This document shows, piece by piece, positions 46,416-57,917 of a stretch of DNA of 64,000 bases. The notes beneath the pieces were generated by a model that searched no databases, was not told the DNA's origin, and was given only the letters and a program-made list of their open reading frames with translations. Positions within the stretch are counted from its first letter, which is position 1; every line of letters starts with the position of its first letter. The stretch comes from Diphasiastrum complanatum. Taxonomy: Eukaryota > Streptophyta > Lycopodiopsida > Lycopodiales > Lycopodiaceae. The stretch is from NCBI GenBank assembly GCA_029204225.1, contig CM055109.1, positions 23,960,422 to 24,024,421 on the forward strand, in the 5' to 3' direction. A program made the translations under genes and the position numbers.

Positions 46416-49400
46416 TTGGTATTTTTAGGACCCCTACTTACAACATTGGATAGATTTTTCCAATATTTCAACAGTGAGCGCATCGTAGTAGATGGCTACC
46501 CAAAAGCCCCCCAGTTAGAAAGAGCCCCTATACCCGAATCAGAATGGGAAGAGATATCAAGCAGCAAGGAGGATTCCGAATCTAGCACCAGTGACGATGA
46601 GCCCAATGGAAGACAAGTACTACGCGTAGAGTGAAACTCCCCAGAAGAGCGACCTCCCAAGGTGAGGGATGCTGACATCTGCATGATACACCTAGGAAGT
46701 CCAGAAGACCCGAAAGACATCAAAGTAGGGGCCTCCTTGACCAAAGACGATAGGGATAAATATGAAAGATTGTGCAAAAAGTATCAGCACATCTTTGCTT
46801 GGGACTATGGGGATTCGAGGGGCATTCCCCCGGATTTAGTAAAACACAACATACCATTGAAGGAAGGGGCCAAGCCAGTATGCCAGAAACAATGACGCTT
46901 ACCCTACCACTTGAAGGAAGGGGTCTTTAAAGAGTTAGAATGACTTAGGCAGGCAGGGCTAATATTTCCTATTGATAATACCGAGTGGTGCTCCTCGATT
47001 GTACCACGAACAAAGACGAACTCCACGCATATCCGAGTATGTGTAGACTACAAATGCTTGAACAAACAAACTAGGAAGGACTACTATCCACTACCATTTA
47101 TAGACCAAGTCCTAGAAGAGATGGCAGAGAGGGAACAATATTCATTCATGGATTACTTTGCCAAATAGCCATAGCAGAGGGAGATAAACTAAAAACCACC
47201 TTCACTACCACATTCAGAGTATTCGCATATCACATCATGCCATTTGGGCTTACCAATGCGCCAGGGACCTATCAACGATTCATGAACGAACAATTCCAGG
47301 ACATCTTAGATGAGAACCTCAAAATCTTCATAGATGACCTCTGTGGGGCATCTACAATCACTGATCACCTTGCCATACTCAAGAAATGCTTCCAAAAGTG
47401 TGCATCCACCTGCATCGCCTTGAACGCCAACAAATGTTTGTTTGGGGTACCTTATGGAGTGTTGTTAGGCCATGTAATCAGTAAATATGGCATGGCCACT
47501 AATCCCGAAAAGATCGCCATGATATTAGCTATGATGGCCCCCACCACCGTGAGTCAACTTCAAACCTTCCTAGGTTCAATTGGCTATTACAAAAGATACG
47601 TGATGGCCTACGCCTTCTATACATACCCCATGACGGGCTTATTGAAAAATGACACCAAGTGGTCATGGGACGAAGAGTGCTAGAAGTCTTTCCAAGGATT
47701 AAAAATGGCCCTAGCTAATGCCCCAATTTTGAAACCACCGATGTACGATAGGGAATTCTACGTATTTACTAGTACCACCGATACATGCATCAACTGCTGC
47801 TTAGCTCAGATCTGGGATAAGATTTACCACCCTATTATCTTCATAGGAAGGAAACTAAACAAAGCAGAGCTTAACTACTCAAAGGCTGAGAAGATATGTT
47901 TAGGGATAGCCTACGCCGCCGCAAAGCTTAAACATTACCTATTACACCCGACAGTGATCTTCTTTACCAAAAGCACAGCACTAACTCTGATGATGAAAAA
48001 ACTAGAACCACCCGAACAACTGATGAAATGGATCATATCTCTTCAAGAGTCTGACTATACCCTCCAGAGCAAACCACCTAGGCTACAAGGACTTATTGAC
48101 TGCATCTGTGAGCTAGGAGGGATGACCAACACTGATAGCGAGTGGAAAACAGATCACTTGAAAGAACTATTGAAGGTAGACGTTGCACAGATCCCCGGTT
48201 GGTATGTGGCATTAGCAACCTACTTATCGACATTAGATACCCCCGAGGACATGACCACCCAGGAAAAACAGAAGCTACGACTACAGGCCTTGAAGTTTGC
48301 ACTCATAGGAGGGATCTTATATAGACGAGGGGTGGAAGGAATATACCGACGTTGCATAACCCTCGAGGATGCTAAATTTGTCCTAGAAGAGTGCCACGAT
48401 TCCGCTTGCGGCGGCCATTTTGCCGGTCAACTCACAGGGAAAAAGGTTCTAAGGGCTGGATATTGGTGGCCCACACTATTCCAAGACGCTCATGCCCATG
48501 CAAAAAACTGAGATACTTGCCAACGGATAGATATATCAGAAAACAGGGTACGCTCATTAATTCCTATATAGGCATGCCCTCCATTCAAAAAGTGGGGTAT
48601 CGATTTCATGGGACCACTACACTCGACATCCTCTAGTATAAAACACTACATCATAGTAGCCACCAACTATTTTACTAAATGGGCCAAAGCACGAGCAGTA
48701 GCAAAGGATAACTCAAAAGAAACAGCCTAGTTCTTACTCGAACAAGTGATAGGGCGATTTGGTACTCCCCGGGAGATCATATCTGATAGAGGGACCCACT
48801 TCCTGAACAAAACAATCAAGGCCCTAACTAATCAGCTAACGATCAAACATCGTAAAAGCACCCCCTACCGCCCACAGGTCAAAGGTCAAACAGAAAGCAC
48901 GAACAAACAATTAGTGAGTATCCTAAAAAAGATTGTGTTAGAAAGCCAATGAGATTGGGATAAGAAACTATACTCTGTCTTATGGGCATACAACACCAGA
49001 TACAAAGACAACACCAATCATACTCCATTTTTCTTAGTGTATGGGCAGGAATGTGTTCTGCCTATTGAGGTGGAACTACCATCCCTACGATTTGCCATGA
49101 AACACGACCTAGGAGGGAAAGAATCCATCCAACACCGACTGAACACTTTGCAAGATCTAGATGAACACAACTGCATTAAACCACCAAGAGGCTCACAAAC
49201 GACGGATGAAAGAAATCCATGATCGGAACCTACGAGACTACCACTTCACCCAAGGAGAGTTAGTACTATTCTATGATGCAAGACATGAATTAATGCCTCA
49301 GAAGTTGGGCCCCAGGTGGAATGGCCCTTACGTGATCCAAAAGTTGTACGAGAATAACACCGCAAAATTAGCTAAGTTGAATGGCGAGGTGTTTAAACAC

Positions 49401-49439
49401 CTATCAACAAGATCAAAACCTACCGAAGTTAGCAGATGA
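46416..49439 (+). pseudogene. Tat-like Ty3/gypsy pol, copy 1 (RT, RNase H, integrase)
   Basis: In order: linker and RT start (KKYQHIFAWDYGDSRGIPPD, 46770-46840), RT with VCVDYKCLNKQTRKDYYPLP and the FIDDL motif (47328), RT end (LLGHVISKYGMATNPEKIAM), RNase H (CINCCLAQIWDKIYHPIIF; LNYSKAEKICLGIAYAAAKL), integrase zinc region (CHDSACGGHF; the CDTC motif is broken by TGA at 48509), and integrase core (WGIDFMGPL; ISDRGTHFLN; QTESTNKQ). The C-terminal part is FHTQ-like (YHFTQGELVLFYDARHELMP; LGPRWNGPYVIQKLYENNTA). Stops at about 46892, 46942, 47681, 48509 and 48728, and frameshifts near 47165 and 49168, kill it. Gag and protease are missing on the left. It shares about 1.5 kb with copy 2 at 59,064-61,937. 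Confidence 0.88.
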
Positions 49440-49560
49440 AGAAACTGTATAGTGTATAATACACTCCCCACTTCTCTCTCTCTTTTGTCAGGTGGTGACC
49501 AACTAAAAGTACATTGTTCTTGTATATAATTTTGGAAAGAAAACAAATTCCACCTGGTGA

Positions 49561-49564
<4 letters not shown>

Positions 49565-49620
<56 letters not shown>
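49565..49620. repeat. (TA)n microsatellite
   Basis: Uninterrupted AT array. The equivalent spot in copy 2 (60541-60583) also holds a TA array, so this is a family feature that has varied in length. Confidence 0.97.
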
Positions 49621-49622
<2 letters not shown>

Positions 49623-49639
49623 TATATATTGGAGATTAC

Positions 49640-50190
49640 TCAAGAACAAGATATGTATAGCTTGAGTATAGACGGAGATGTCGACATTCTCACAGAGAGG
49701 GCGCCTTAGGAGCCACATCACGTGATCCCAATGGAATCAAACTAGCAAGCATAGGTGTTCTGCTTGGGACAGGATTCACCAATGATACTGCCGAATACAA
49801 AGCCCTCATGTCCGGCCTACACATGGCAATCAAGTTCGCACCTATCATACACACTCTAAGAATCATGGGCAATTCTCACCTCCTAATTCGAAACATGACT
49901 GAGATGTATTAGATCTGGGACCGCATTCTACGAGCTTACACCGCGTCCATCCGAGAACTCATAAAGAACTTTCCCTTGATAGAATGGATGCATGTTCCAA
50001 GAAATCAGAATCACCGCGCAGATAGCTTAGCAAACTTGGCTTAGAATTACGATCATCATTGGCAATGCAATCCGTGCCCAGTGGGCACAAGCCACCTGAC
50101 GACGACATCAGAACTATGGATGGTATTAAGATCTCACCTGTGTTGGATCAAGAAACTGATAAACCAAGTGGACCTGGGAAATCCTTGAGT
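49640..50190 (+). pseudogene. Additional (second) RNase H domain after integrase
   Basis: The plus strand, from about 49700, reads GALGATSRDPNGIKLASIGV, then FTNDTAEYKALMSGLHMAIK, then LRIMGNSHLLIRNM, then EWMHVPRNQNHRADSLANLA. These are the motifs of an archaeal-type RNase H (TN.AEY.A, GDS-like, VPR..N..AD.LA), as carried by Tat-lineage gypsy elements. The GDS Asp is Asn and a TAG lies at about 49910, so it is not active as it stands. In most Tat elements this domain lies between the first RNase H and integrase; here it lies after integrase and a TA array. It is missing from copy 2. Confidence 0.7.
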
Positions 50191-50299
50191 TGTTAACACA
50201 GTTGTGGTAGACAATGAGCTGCAGACTACTAGGGACCTATTTTAGCCAATACCACCAAGATCTAGTACAAGGATTAATGCATCTGCCGGATTGAAAAGC

Positions 50300-51370
50300 T
50301 ATGACTGCATGTATTAACAGGAAATGGATGCGTCGAATGAACCAAGCGCAGAAGGGTCGCAACCACCTAACAACCAACGCGCAGTGGAACAACACAAGAA
50401 ATTGGCAAGATTATTGCTAGAAGAACAACAGTGGACAAACACAAGAAAATAGGAGCTACAAGAAGAACTCAGAAGACAGAAACACGCTACTATTCGAGCC
50501 ACCAATGATTTCAACAGTGCCCAGCGAGAACGAGACATATCGAAGCAAAAATACACCGAACTCAAGGACATGAGTGATCAGAGGAAAGTAAGATATGACG
50601 AAGAGTTCAAGGGACAAGAGAAGATCATTGCCAACCTAAAAATTGAATTGGCCGCTACGAAAACCACCACAACCAATGATAGCCCAACAGCTGCATGAGT
50701 ACCAACAGAGGGAAAAAGAGAAAGGAAAAATCTAGCATCACCAGTTCACGGAATGCACTACCAGCCTACCCCATGCAGAGAAAGGAAATCCTCTCAGACG
50801 CCAAATTCCTTAAGAACTTTGAAGCCTACATTTTATACTTGCCACCAGTGGAATTTCCAATTAATGACCAACCCATGGAACTGAGACCATTACCAACTTC
50901 CATCTCCAGTTTAAGTGGCCACTCATCTCTGGCAGTTTCAAGGATTACAAGGATGCTTGTGAAAGCTTATGCAGATTCTCTATCACTGCCGCACACCACA
51001 AAGATGAGTTTGTTCGGCTGGCTGGTCATTATGCCCTTTATCTACAAAAGTGGCTGCTTCAACCTTGGGGCCCTAAAACAAAACTGACAAAGATCACTCT
51101 TGGGAGCATTTGTCATTTAGGTCACGGATGGTTGATGCAGGTATGAAGGTCCAAACCATTTGAAGATGCTGCAGTGAAGACCAACAAGTTGCAAATGGAT
51201 CCTCGAGGCTCAACCAATGGCCTTTGGAAAGAGAGCACTTCAAGACACTATACAGGATCCTTGTGGTTAGCATCACCCAGCAAGGGTGCTGAGCCCACTA
51301 TACTTGATTCACTACCAAGACATTCTGAGTTCGTTCGAGTGGGGACCACACTCCCCAGTGAGGTCGCCAA
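50300..51370 (+). pseudogene. Third open region of the gypsy element (coiled-coil and unrecognised domain)
   Basis: From about 50320 the frame reads a Glu/Gln/Lys/Arg-rich coiled coil (KLARLLLEEQQW; SAQRERDISKQKYTELKDM; FKGQEKIIANLKIELAA) ending at about 50697. A second part in shifted frames (50700-51360) includes FKDYKDACESLCRFSITAAH and KDEFVRLAGHYALYLQKWLL. Copy 2 (60610-61594) has the same layout with independent frameshifts, so the region is part of the family. I do not recognise it; a gag-like or accessory protein at the 3' end of the element is the simplest reading. Confidence 0.5.
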
Positions 51371-51733
51371 TGTTAGCTGATATTTTTGAACAAAAAATCG
51401 GGCTATTTTTTGAGAAATTTCACAAGTTTTGTATAAAAACTGGCATGTAAAACCCGACTACTAATGGCAAAATCGGCACACAGTTGCCCGTAGAATGGGT
51501 CCCAGCCCACCCCTAACTGGCTAGACACAGTTCAGAAAGTGACATTCGAAAAAACCGTCAAAAATATTTCTGAGACAGTTTTTGTACAGACAAAGTCAAA
51601 AATACCGGTCCACATAGAAAGGGGTCCCAGCCCGTCCAGAATGTGGCTAGAGCAAATTTTGAGGCCTTAGAAATGGGTCATGGAATAGTTTACGGCTTTG
51701 GAATTGGCCCGATTATACTAGCCGGCATGGCCG
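51371..51733 (+). mobile_element. 3' LTR of gypsy copy 1, truncated
   Basis: Starts TGTTAGCTGATATTTTTG after a GTGGGGACCACACTCCCCAG stretch and matches copy 2's LTR from 61595. Similarity ends at the word GCCGGCATGG (about 51730), after which other element sequence follows. Copy 2's LTR lacks about 20 bases present here near 51447-51466. Confidence 0.7.
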
Positions 51734-51799
51734 AGCACGTAGGGCTTCCTGGCGAGACCAATCCCCCGTCGGAAATTTTTCCCCTATCAAGGAGCTATG

Positions 51800-52000
51800 A
51801 TTTGATACCAGTCTGATGGGGTAAGGGAGATAGAAGAACGCGAACGAAGAAGAGAGCAGGAATATCGCGGAATAGCTCTCCTGTTACAATCAGCTACTAG
51901 ATGCAAAAACTATCTAATAGAAAGCTTATGCTAAATATAATCACACCTTAAGGTTTCTAATTGCCCAACATGATCTTAAAATTTAATTCATACTCACAAA
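51800..52000 (-). mobile_element. PBS and LTR edge of a minus-strand element
   Basis: The minus strand reads TGGTATCAAATCATAGC (51810-51794) next to a likely LTR end (plus-strand TCTGATGGGG... from 51812). Only this edge is recognisable; no coding region is attached, as the leader runs into the truncated gypsy LTR. Confidence 0.45.
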
Positions 52001-53010
52001 AATGAGAGTACAGTCCACCAAAGAGATTAGAAATGGTTTGTGTGTGGTATTACTGAAAAATGGATTCAATGTGAAGTTTCGTTCGGGCTATTAGCCTTAA
52101 GAATAAGGCAGCCCTCCAAAACATTAAAATAAGGATAACAGGCCAACAAGGGCTCATTATACAATTAATTTAAAGACTCAACAAGGGCTAACTATCCTTC
52201 ACAAAATAGTTATATATCGAGGCTTTGTCTATAAGTAGGCAAGAAACATCGTTTTGAAAATCTTGCAAAGGAGAGCACAAAGCTTACTCTTTGTGAATGT
52301 GAGCTTTGGGATTTCCATTTGCTAGGTCATGTGCCCTATCCATATGAATCCATTCTCTATTCGATGCTTTGTAATCATCCACTCATTTCTAATGTGATTC
52401 CATGGAGATCTTCATGTCTTTAGCTTCTTGCAGATATACTGTCTTGAATGCTTTGTACTTGTCTTCCATGATTCATCATGAGTTTATGTGAATTCCATTA
52501 AATTTAAAGAGTTTATTGTGTTTGTAGCATTCTCTGTGCTAGTTTTCAACTTTTTAGATTTCCAAAATGTTTTCACTCAATGTCAGACCTATCAATTCTT
52601 GATTTTTGTATAAATTCTTGTTTTAGATCACTAGGACTTCCTCTTAGCTTTTGATTTGGAGTTATAATGACAAAGTTATGGCAGTTTTACTGAAATACCT
52701 CCAAATCTAATTAGCGACAATATTTGCTATCTATTTTTCTCTATTTTTGGCTGAACTTTTTCTATTGTAAATTCTTAGATTTTTAGATTTTCTCTTAGCT
52801 TGAATCTAAGCCAATATTCAGTCAATTTGGTGGAAATTTGACAAAGATATGCAAATTCTTGTGAAAGAGGTCCAATTCTAGCTTTGGTTGGATTTTTGGG
52901 AGACTCAAGAAATTCAATTCTTCAATCCTGGAGTTTCTTCTTTTCTAAAAAAAGTTTCATTATTTTCATTTTAAAGGTTCACAATGTTATGAATTTAGAA
53001 AAAAATAGAT
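52000..53010. other. AT-rich stretch; part repeated near 55.4 kb
   Basis: No gene. The segment 52266-52335 (GAGAGCACAAAGCTTACTCT, then TTTGTGAATGTGAGCT) recurs at 55441-55500 in the same orientation. The rest is unremarkable. Confidence 0.5.
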
Positions 53011-53014
53011 TTTA

Positions 53015-53640
<626 letters not shown>

Positions 53641-53697
53641 GCAACAACAGAGGCTGTGGCCCGTGCACTCCCTCCCTCTAGGCTGTAGAAAAAAATT

Positions 53698-53719
53698 AAC
53701 ACACACACACACACACACA
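53698..53719. repeat. (AC)n microsatellite
   Basis: Short AC array, about 22 bases, just downstream of the CT array. Confidence 0.9.
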
Positions 53720-54059
53720 ACACGAGAAAAATCTAGGTTACATTTCGGAGCAACATCATCAGGATTTTACTATAATGTGCATAACTATGGACTATTCTTC
53801 AATGGAATTAAAATTACATTGGCCAAATTTGAATAAGAATTCGATTAGGTTTGAAGAATTATACTTTGGACAACAATTCATCCATCGATGTCCCTCAACA
53901 TACATCTAATTTGCACTACCAACATCATCTACTTTGTATGGAGCATTCCTATTCGATCAACAATTTATATCTATAAACATTCTTGGATCAATCACAAATT
54001 TATTAATCAGGGTGATTAAACAACATGGATTGTTAATCTACTGGAAGAGCCAGCCATCA

Positions 54060-54340
54060 CTTTGTGATACAAAAGATCTACTCAAAGAGATCTAACTCCA
54101 ACATGTGTCAAGCATTGATTGTGTGGCTGATATTTTCACTAAACCTTTTTCGAAAGGTCCTTTTCTAAAATTAAGATCAACCTTAGGAATTGGTAGTAGG
54201 AGTATGTTAAAACTAGGAAGTGTGAGAAAACTACAATATACCTACGATAATTATGTTTGCCCTCTTTTGCACATTGTCCTTGTTAGTTGCAAGTTCGACA
54301 AAAGTTTAATCCTTCAATACTGAAATTTGTGATCCACACT
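54060..54340 (+). pseudogene. Copia RNase H C-terminal remnant (right-facing copy)
   Basis: The plus strand reads SSIDCVADIFTKPFSKGPFL then KLRSTLGI (54105-54195), matching the end of copia pol (VADIFTKPL...LR..LGI). A mirror copy lies at 55673-55870 on the other strand. No polypurine tract or LTR start is clear. Confidence 0.7.
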
Positions 54341-55540
54341 TATCATTACTCCCTTTGATTTTCTTAAATTTTTGTTCTCTTTGTGGTTCTTTTATTTCTT
54401 CTCGTCTTGTGACGACGATGAACCAAAGAAATCAAAATAGTTGTTATCAAAATCAAGGCTAAGGGATTTTCTCAAGCATCTTTTGTTCTACCATTGCGCA
54501 TAAGATAGCACATCCTTCTTGTGCTTTTGTTTGAGCATATACAAATTGTCAAAGAGTTTATATTCAATCATCTTATGTTTTACGTCTTTTAGAATAGGCA
54601 GCATTTAGCTGCTTCCATGTACTTTAATCCTCCAAGCTATATTGAGAAACCACTATAAGGCTTTTTTTTATGTATGGTAGGGAGCAATTCCAACTTTATG
54701 AACTCTTGTTTTTAGGTTTACTCGCAAAACAACTTTTGATTGTGTGATACGAGTCCTCAAGCTAGCTTCTCCTAAATGTTGATTTATAGCACGAGGCTCT
54801 CTACAATGATAACTGACCAACTAAGCCCATATATGGGCTACTCGTCTTGATTATGTTTACTCATATTGATGTCTAAATTGATACAATGGATACTTATACC
54901 CAAATATGTATATCCAAATATGTAAGCAATAGGAGTTTACAGTCTGATGAAGGAAAAACTACTAGACATAAAATATTTATTAAAGACAGCTCTCATTACT
55001 CCATGTTTCTGCATTCATATCTATCAGAGCCCAAGCCTTATGGGAAATTGCATGAATAAATACTGAAATACATCCACAGATTTTATTTAGACATAAGCAA
55101 AAAGAGCAACATAGTGTGAGCAAATGAAACATCATCACTTGGTTGTGGTCATAAATGCATGTACTTCACAGTTAAAGGCTAGATAATTCCAGCAAGAAAT
55201 CTAAACTAAAGGCCCAGCATGACAACCATGACAACCAGAGCTCGAATGACACTACAGTAACGCATGAATAAAAAGGATTCACTCAGCCCGATACAAGGTG
55301 ATTTCCTGTTGTTTAAAGTATCGTCTGTCTTACTCAACAATAACTAACCACGAACTAGAGCCCCATCCATTATTTCATACTTTGCAAGAGTTTCACTCTC
55401 ATTATACTATCATTTTGAGAATCATTTGGCTCATTTGCAAAGGAGAGCACTAAGCTTCCTCTTTGTGAATGTGAGCTCCATTTGCTAGGTCTCGTGTATC
55501 TTCTTGTGGAAATACATCTCGAATGAGATGTCCGACTGTT
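54341..55540. other. Spacer between inverted copia ends
   Basis: The first 130 bases (to about 54470) and the last part (from about 55545) are inverted repeats of each other. The middle, about 1.1 kb, has no recognised gene; it includes the 55441-55500 repeat of 52266-52335. Confidence 0.5.
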
Positions 55541-55544
55541 TGGC

Positions 55545-55880
55545 CGAGCATGGCATTTTGATAACAATCATTTTGATTTCTTGTTTGGTTCATCATTGTC
55601 ACAAGACGAGAAGAAATAAAAGAATACCACAAAGAGAAAAAAAATTCAAGAATATTTCAAGCGAATATTGTTCAAGTGTGGATCACAAATTTTAGTATTG
55701 AAGGATTAAACTTTTGTCGTAGTTTTAAAATACTCCTAACAAATCCTAAGGTTGATCTTAACTCTGGAAAAGGACCTTCCGATAAAGGTGTAGTGAGAAT
55801 ATCAGCCACACACAATCAATGTTTTGGAGTTGGCTCTCTTTGAGTAGGATCGTTTTTCTCACAAAGTGATGGTTGGGGCT
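55545..55880 (-). pseudogene. Copia RNase H C-terminal remnant (left-facing copy)
   Basis: The minus strand reads CVADILTTPLSEGPFPELRS then TLGF (55815-55755) followed by the same downstream sequence as the 54060-54470 copy (for example the word GTGGATCACAAATTT near 55680). The two copies face each other tail to tail. Confidence 0.7.
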
Positions 55881-56460
55881 ACCTCAATATGTGTGGATTT
55901 TGCATGATGTCATGTGCCAAATCTAAGCTAATAGTAATAACAATGAAAGTATAGCTAAAAGCAAGAAAAGCTGTTGACCACCTAGAATAATGATCTATGA
56001 TGCATTCAAGACCGCTAAAATAATTGTGTGCTTAGATGAATTGTGAGTACATCATTCTACACATAGAATGAAAGTGGTTTTTGCAGGTACTGCAGTCTGT
56101 GTTAAGAAACAAAACTAAATATGCAGAATAGCAAAACAAAAAAGTATGATTCCTGCGGGTATCAAATGAGCAAACATAAAACCTAAAGAGGTTGCGTCTG
56201 ACCCTAGATCAATGATTAATTCAAGGATCAAAAATATGTTGAAAGAATCTTGAATTGAAATAGAAACACCAAGGAGAAAATTGTGCTCTTAATCTCCAAC
56301 AAAGATGTGCATTTAGCTATTGGTCATATGGTACATATTCTGGAAAATTTATAAATGTAAGTGCAGGGGGGGGAAGGAAGTGATACCCCAAAATGAATTT
56401 TTATTCAAAAATGAGTAGACCTTTAACTTTACAAATTGGTCTAACTCTGCTCCTAATGCT
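55880..56460. other. Spacer, no recognised gene
   Basis: AT-rich sequence with short G runs near 56368-56378. Nothing coding is recognised. Confidence 0.4.

Positions 56461-56461
<1 letters not shown>

Positions 56462-56499
<38 letters not shown>
56462..56499 (+). repeat. Poly-G run (38 bases)
   Basis: Uninterrupted run of 38 G on the plus strand. Such a run is prone to G-quadruplex formation and also to sequencing and assembly errors, so its true length is uncertain. Confidence 0.95.
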
Positions 56500-56500
<1 letters not shown>

Positions 56501-56552
56501 ACGTAATAAGGGGAGATATAGGAGATTTAGGGGATTTAGGAGGAAAAGGAGA

Positions 56553-56940
56553 CTAAGAAGTTATAGGAGGAGATTTAGGAGGAAACTGAGAAGAAGCTTT
56601 TGGAGGAGACTTTGGGGATTTAGGAGAAGAGGGAGACTGAGATTTAGGAGGAGAGAAATCTTTAGGAGGAGATAGAAGAGATTTAGGAGAAGGAGAAGGA
56701 GATTTATGAGAAGAGGGCATAGTTTTTAGAATATCCTTGAGAGGAGATGACTTTGAAAAATCTCTGGCTTTCTGAGGACTGCCAAGAGACTCCTCTTCTT
56801 TGAGACATGTCCCACTCTGTATCCAAAATACAAGTTGGGTCGGTTGGGATTGCTTTGCTTTTTCTTTTTTGCAGCTTGGAGGAGAGGATGGAGCTGGTCG
56901 GAAGTGCTCAGCAAATTTGTCATATGTGTCCCGAAGCCTG
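56553..56940 (-). pseudogene. Pro/Ser/Lys-rich open frame of unknown origin
   Basis: A minus-strand frame of about 130 codons runs from a hydrophilic head (RDTYDKFAEHFRPAPSSPPS; QPTQLVFWIQSGTC) into a Ser-Pro-Lys repeat tail (SPSPKSLLSPPKDFSPPKSQ and variants) ending at 56553. The upstream part of the open frame (above about 56945) is antisense to a copia segment and not part of it. The tail unit is about 3-5 residues and reflects a purine-rich repeat (GGAGATTTAGGA-like on the plus strand). Whether it was ever a gene is unclear; a fragment of a captured host exon is possible. Confidence 0.35.
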
Positions 56941-56944
56941 AAAA

Positions 56945-57160
56945 CAATTTTGAAATCCTCTTGAAACTTGATGATGTATTGTATGTTCCTCACATCACTA
57001 AAAGCTTGTTTAGTGTTGGAATGTTGGATAGTAGTTTCCAAGTAGAATTTGATGTGAATACTTGCTTTATCAAGAGGGATGGAGAGATGATTGCAAGAAG
57101 AACAAGATTTGGGAGATTATTCAAATTGTATGCTTATGCGGAATCTACTCTTTGTTTGAT
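56945..57160 (+). pseudogene. Copia pre-integrase fragment
   Basis: The plus strand reads LDDVLYVPHITKSLFSVGML, then DVNTCFIKRDGEMIARRT, then FGRLFKLYAY, the protease-to-integrase linker of copia pol. It stops at the LTR border at 57161. Related text (QIKLWHKRLSRA, the usual LWHKRLGH motif) resumes after the LTR at about 57940, so the LTR appears to sit inside this coding sequence. Confidence 0.75.
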
Positions 57161-57917
57161 TGTTGGAGGGTTTGCGGATCCCAATGCAATCCTAACCCTA
57201 GTTAATAAGTGAGAGGGATTTGGCACCCTGCGTGTGTAAGTCCAACCCAATGATCACATAGTTATTTGATTAATTAGAATGTTAATTAAAGGACTTTAGG
57301 CCTTTTTGCGGGACTTTTAATGTCGCAGGGCCTAAATGTCAAGTTAGTGAATAAAGTTGGGTTTCCCTCCAATTTTGATGGTTCCCACACTTTTTTAAAT
57401 TTGAATAAAAAGAGAGGCAAGACTGGACCAATAGGATTTAGAGGCCAGGGTCCTCCTCTCTACTATAAAAAGGGACCAACTCGAGTTGCTCCTGATGTTC
57501 ATTTCCTCATTTCAATAAAGCAGATTGGTTCTCTTTAGAAATGGATTGATGAATGTCCTTGCTCTTCCTCTCTTTTCCTCCATTCCTCATGCTTTCTTTG
57601 GTATTTGCTAATTGTTGGATTTGATCATTATTGGGATTGCTATTTCTTATGCTTTTTGTGAGAGAGAAAGGGAGAGAGAGAAGAGTAAGTTTCTATCATT
57701 GTTGTGGATTTAGGGTTAATGGAAGTAGGGTTAATGGATGTAGTGGTAATGCTTAGTGTTAATGGATGTTAGTGTTAGATCCTCCATTCATGTTGAAATC
57801 TGAACTATACTATCGCTCTCATGGGAACGAACCTACGCGTGACAACTAACTCCGTCTCTTTGATGCTAGATTGACTAGATCTTGGATTCAGGTTAGGCAA
57901 GGAAAGAAACCACTACA
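57161..57917 (+). mobile_element. LTR, family shared with 33998-34722 (solo or terminal)
   Basis: Starts TGTTGGAGGGTTTGCGGAT and ends in CTACA at 57917 (757 bases). It matches the LTR at 33998. A TATA-type CTACTATAAAAAGG lies at about 57460-57473, and AATAAAG near 57508. ATTGGGGCC follows the end, loosely like a gypsy PBS. The flanks read as one copia coding region, which suggests a solo LTR, but I found no target duplication. Confidence 0.7.

Noticed and set aside
56835-56945. 5' extension of the copia pre-integrase frame
   Set aside because: Sequence upstream of about 56945 loses copia similarity; it is chance read-through antisense to the SPPK frame.
56726-57041. Possible neprosin-like motif (WIQSGTC)
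   Set aside because: Resemblance covers only a few residues and the surrounding sequence does not fit that family.
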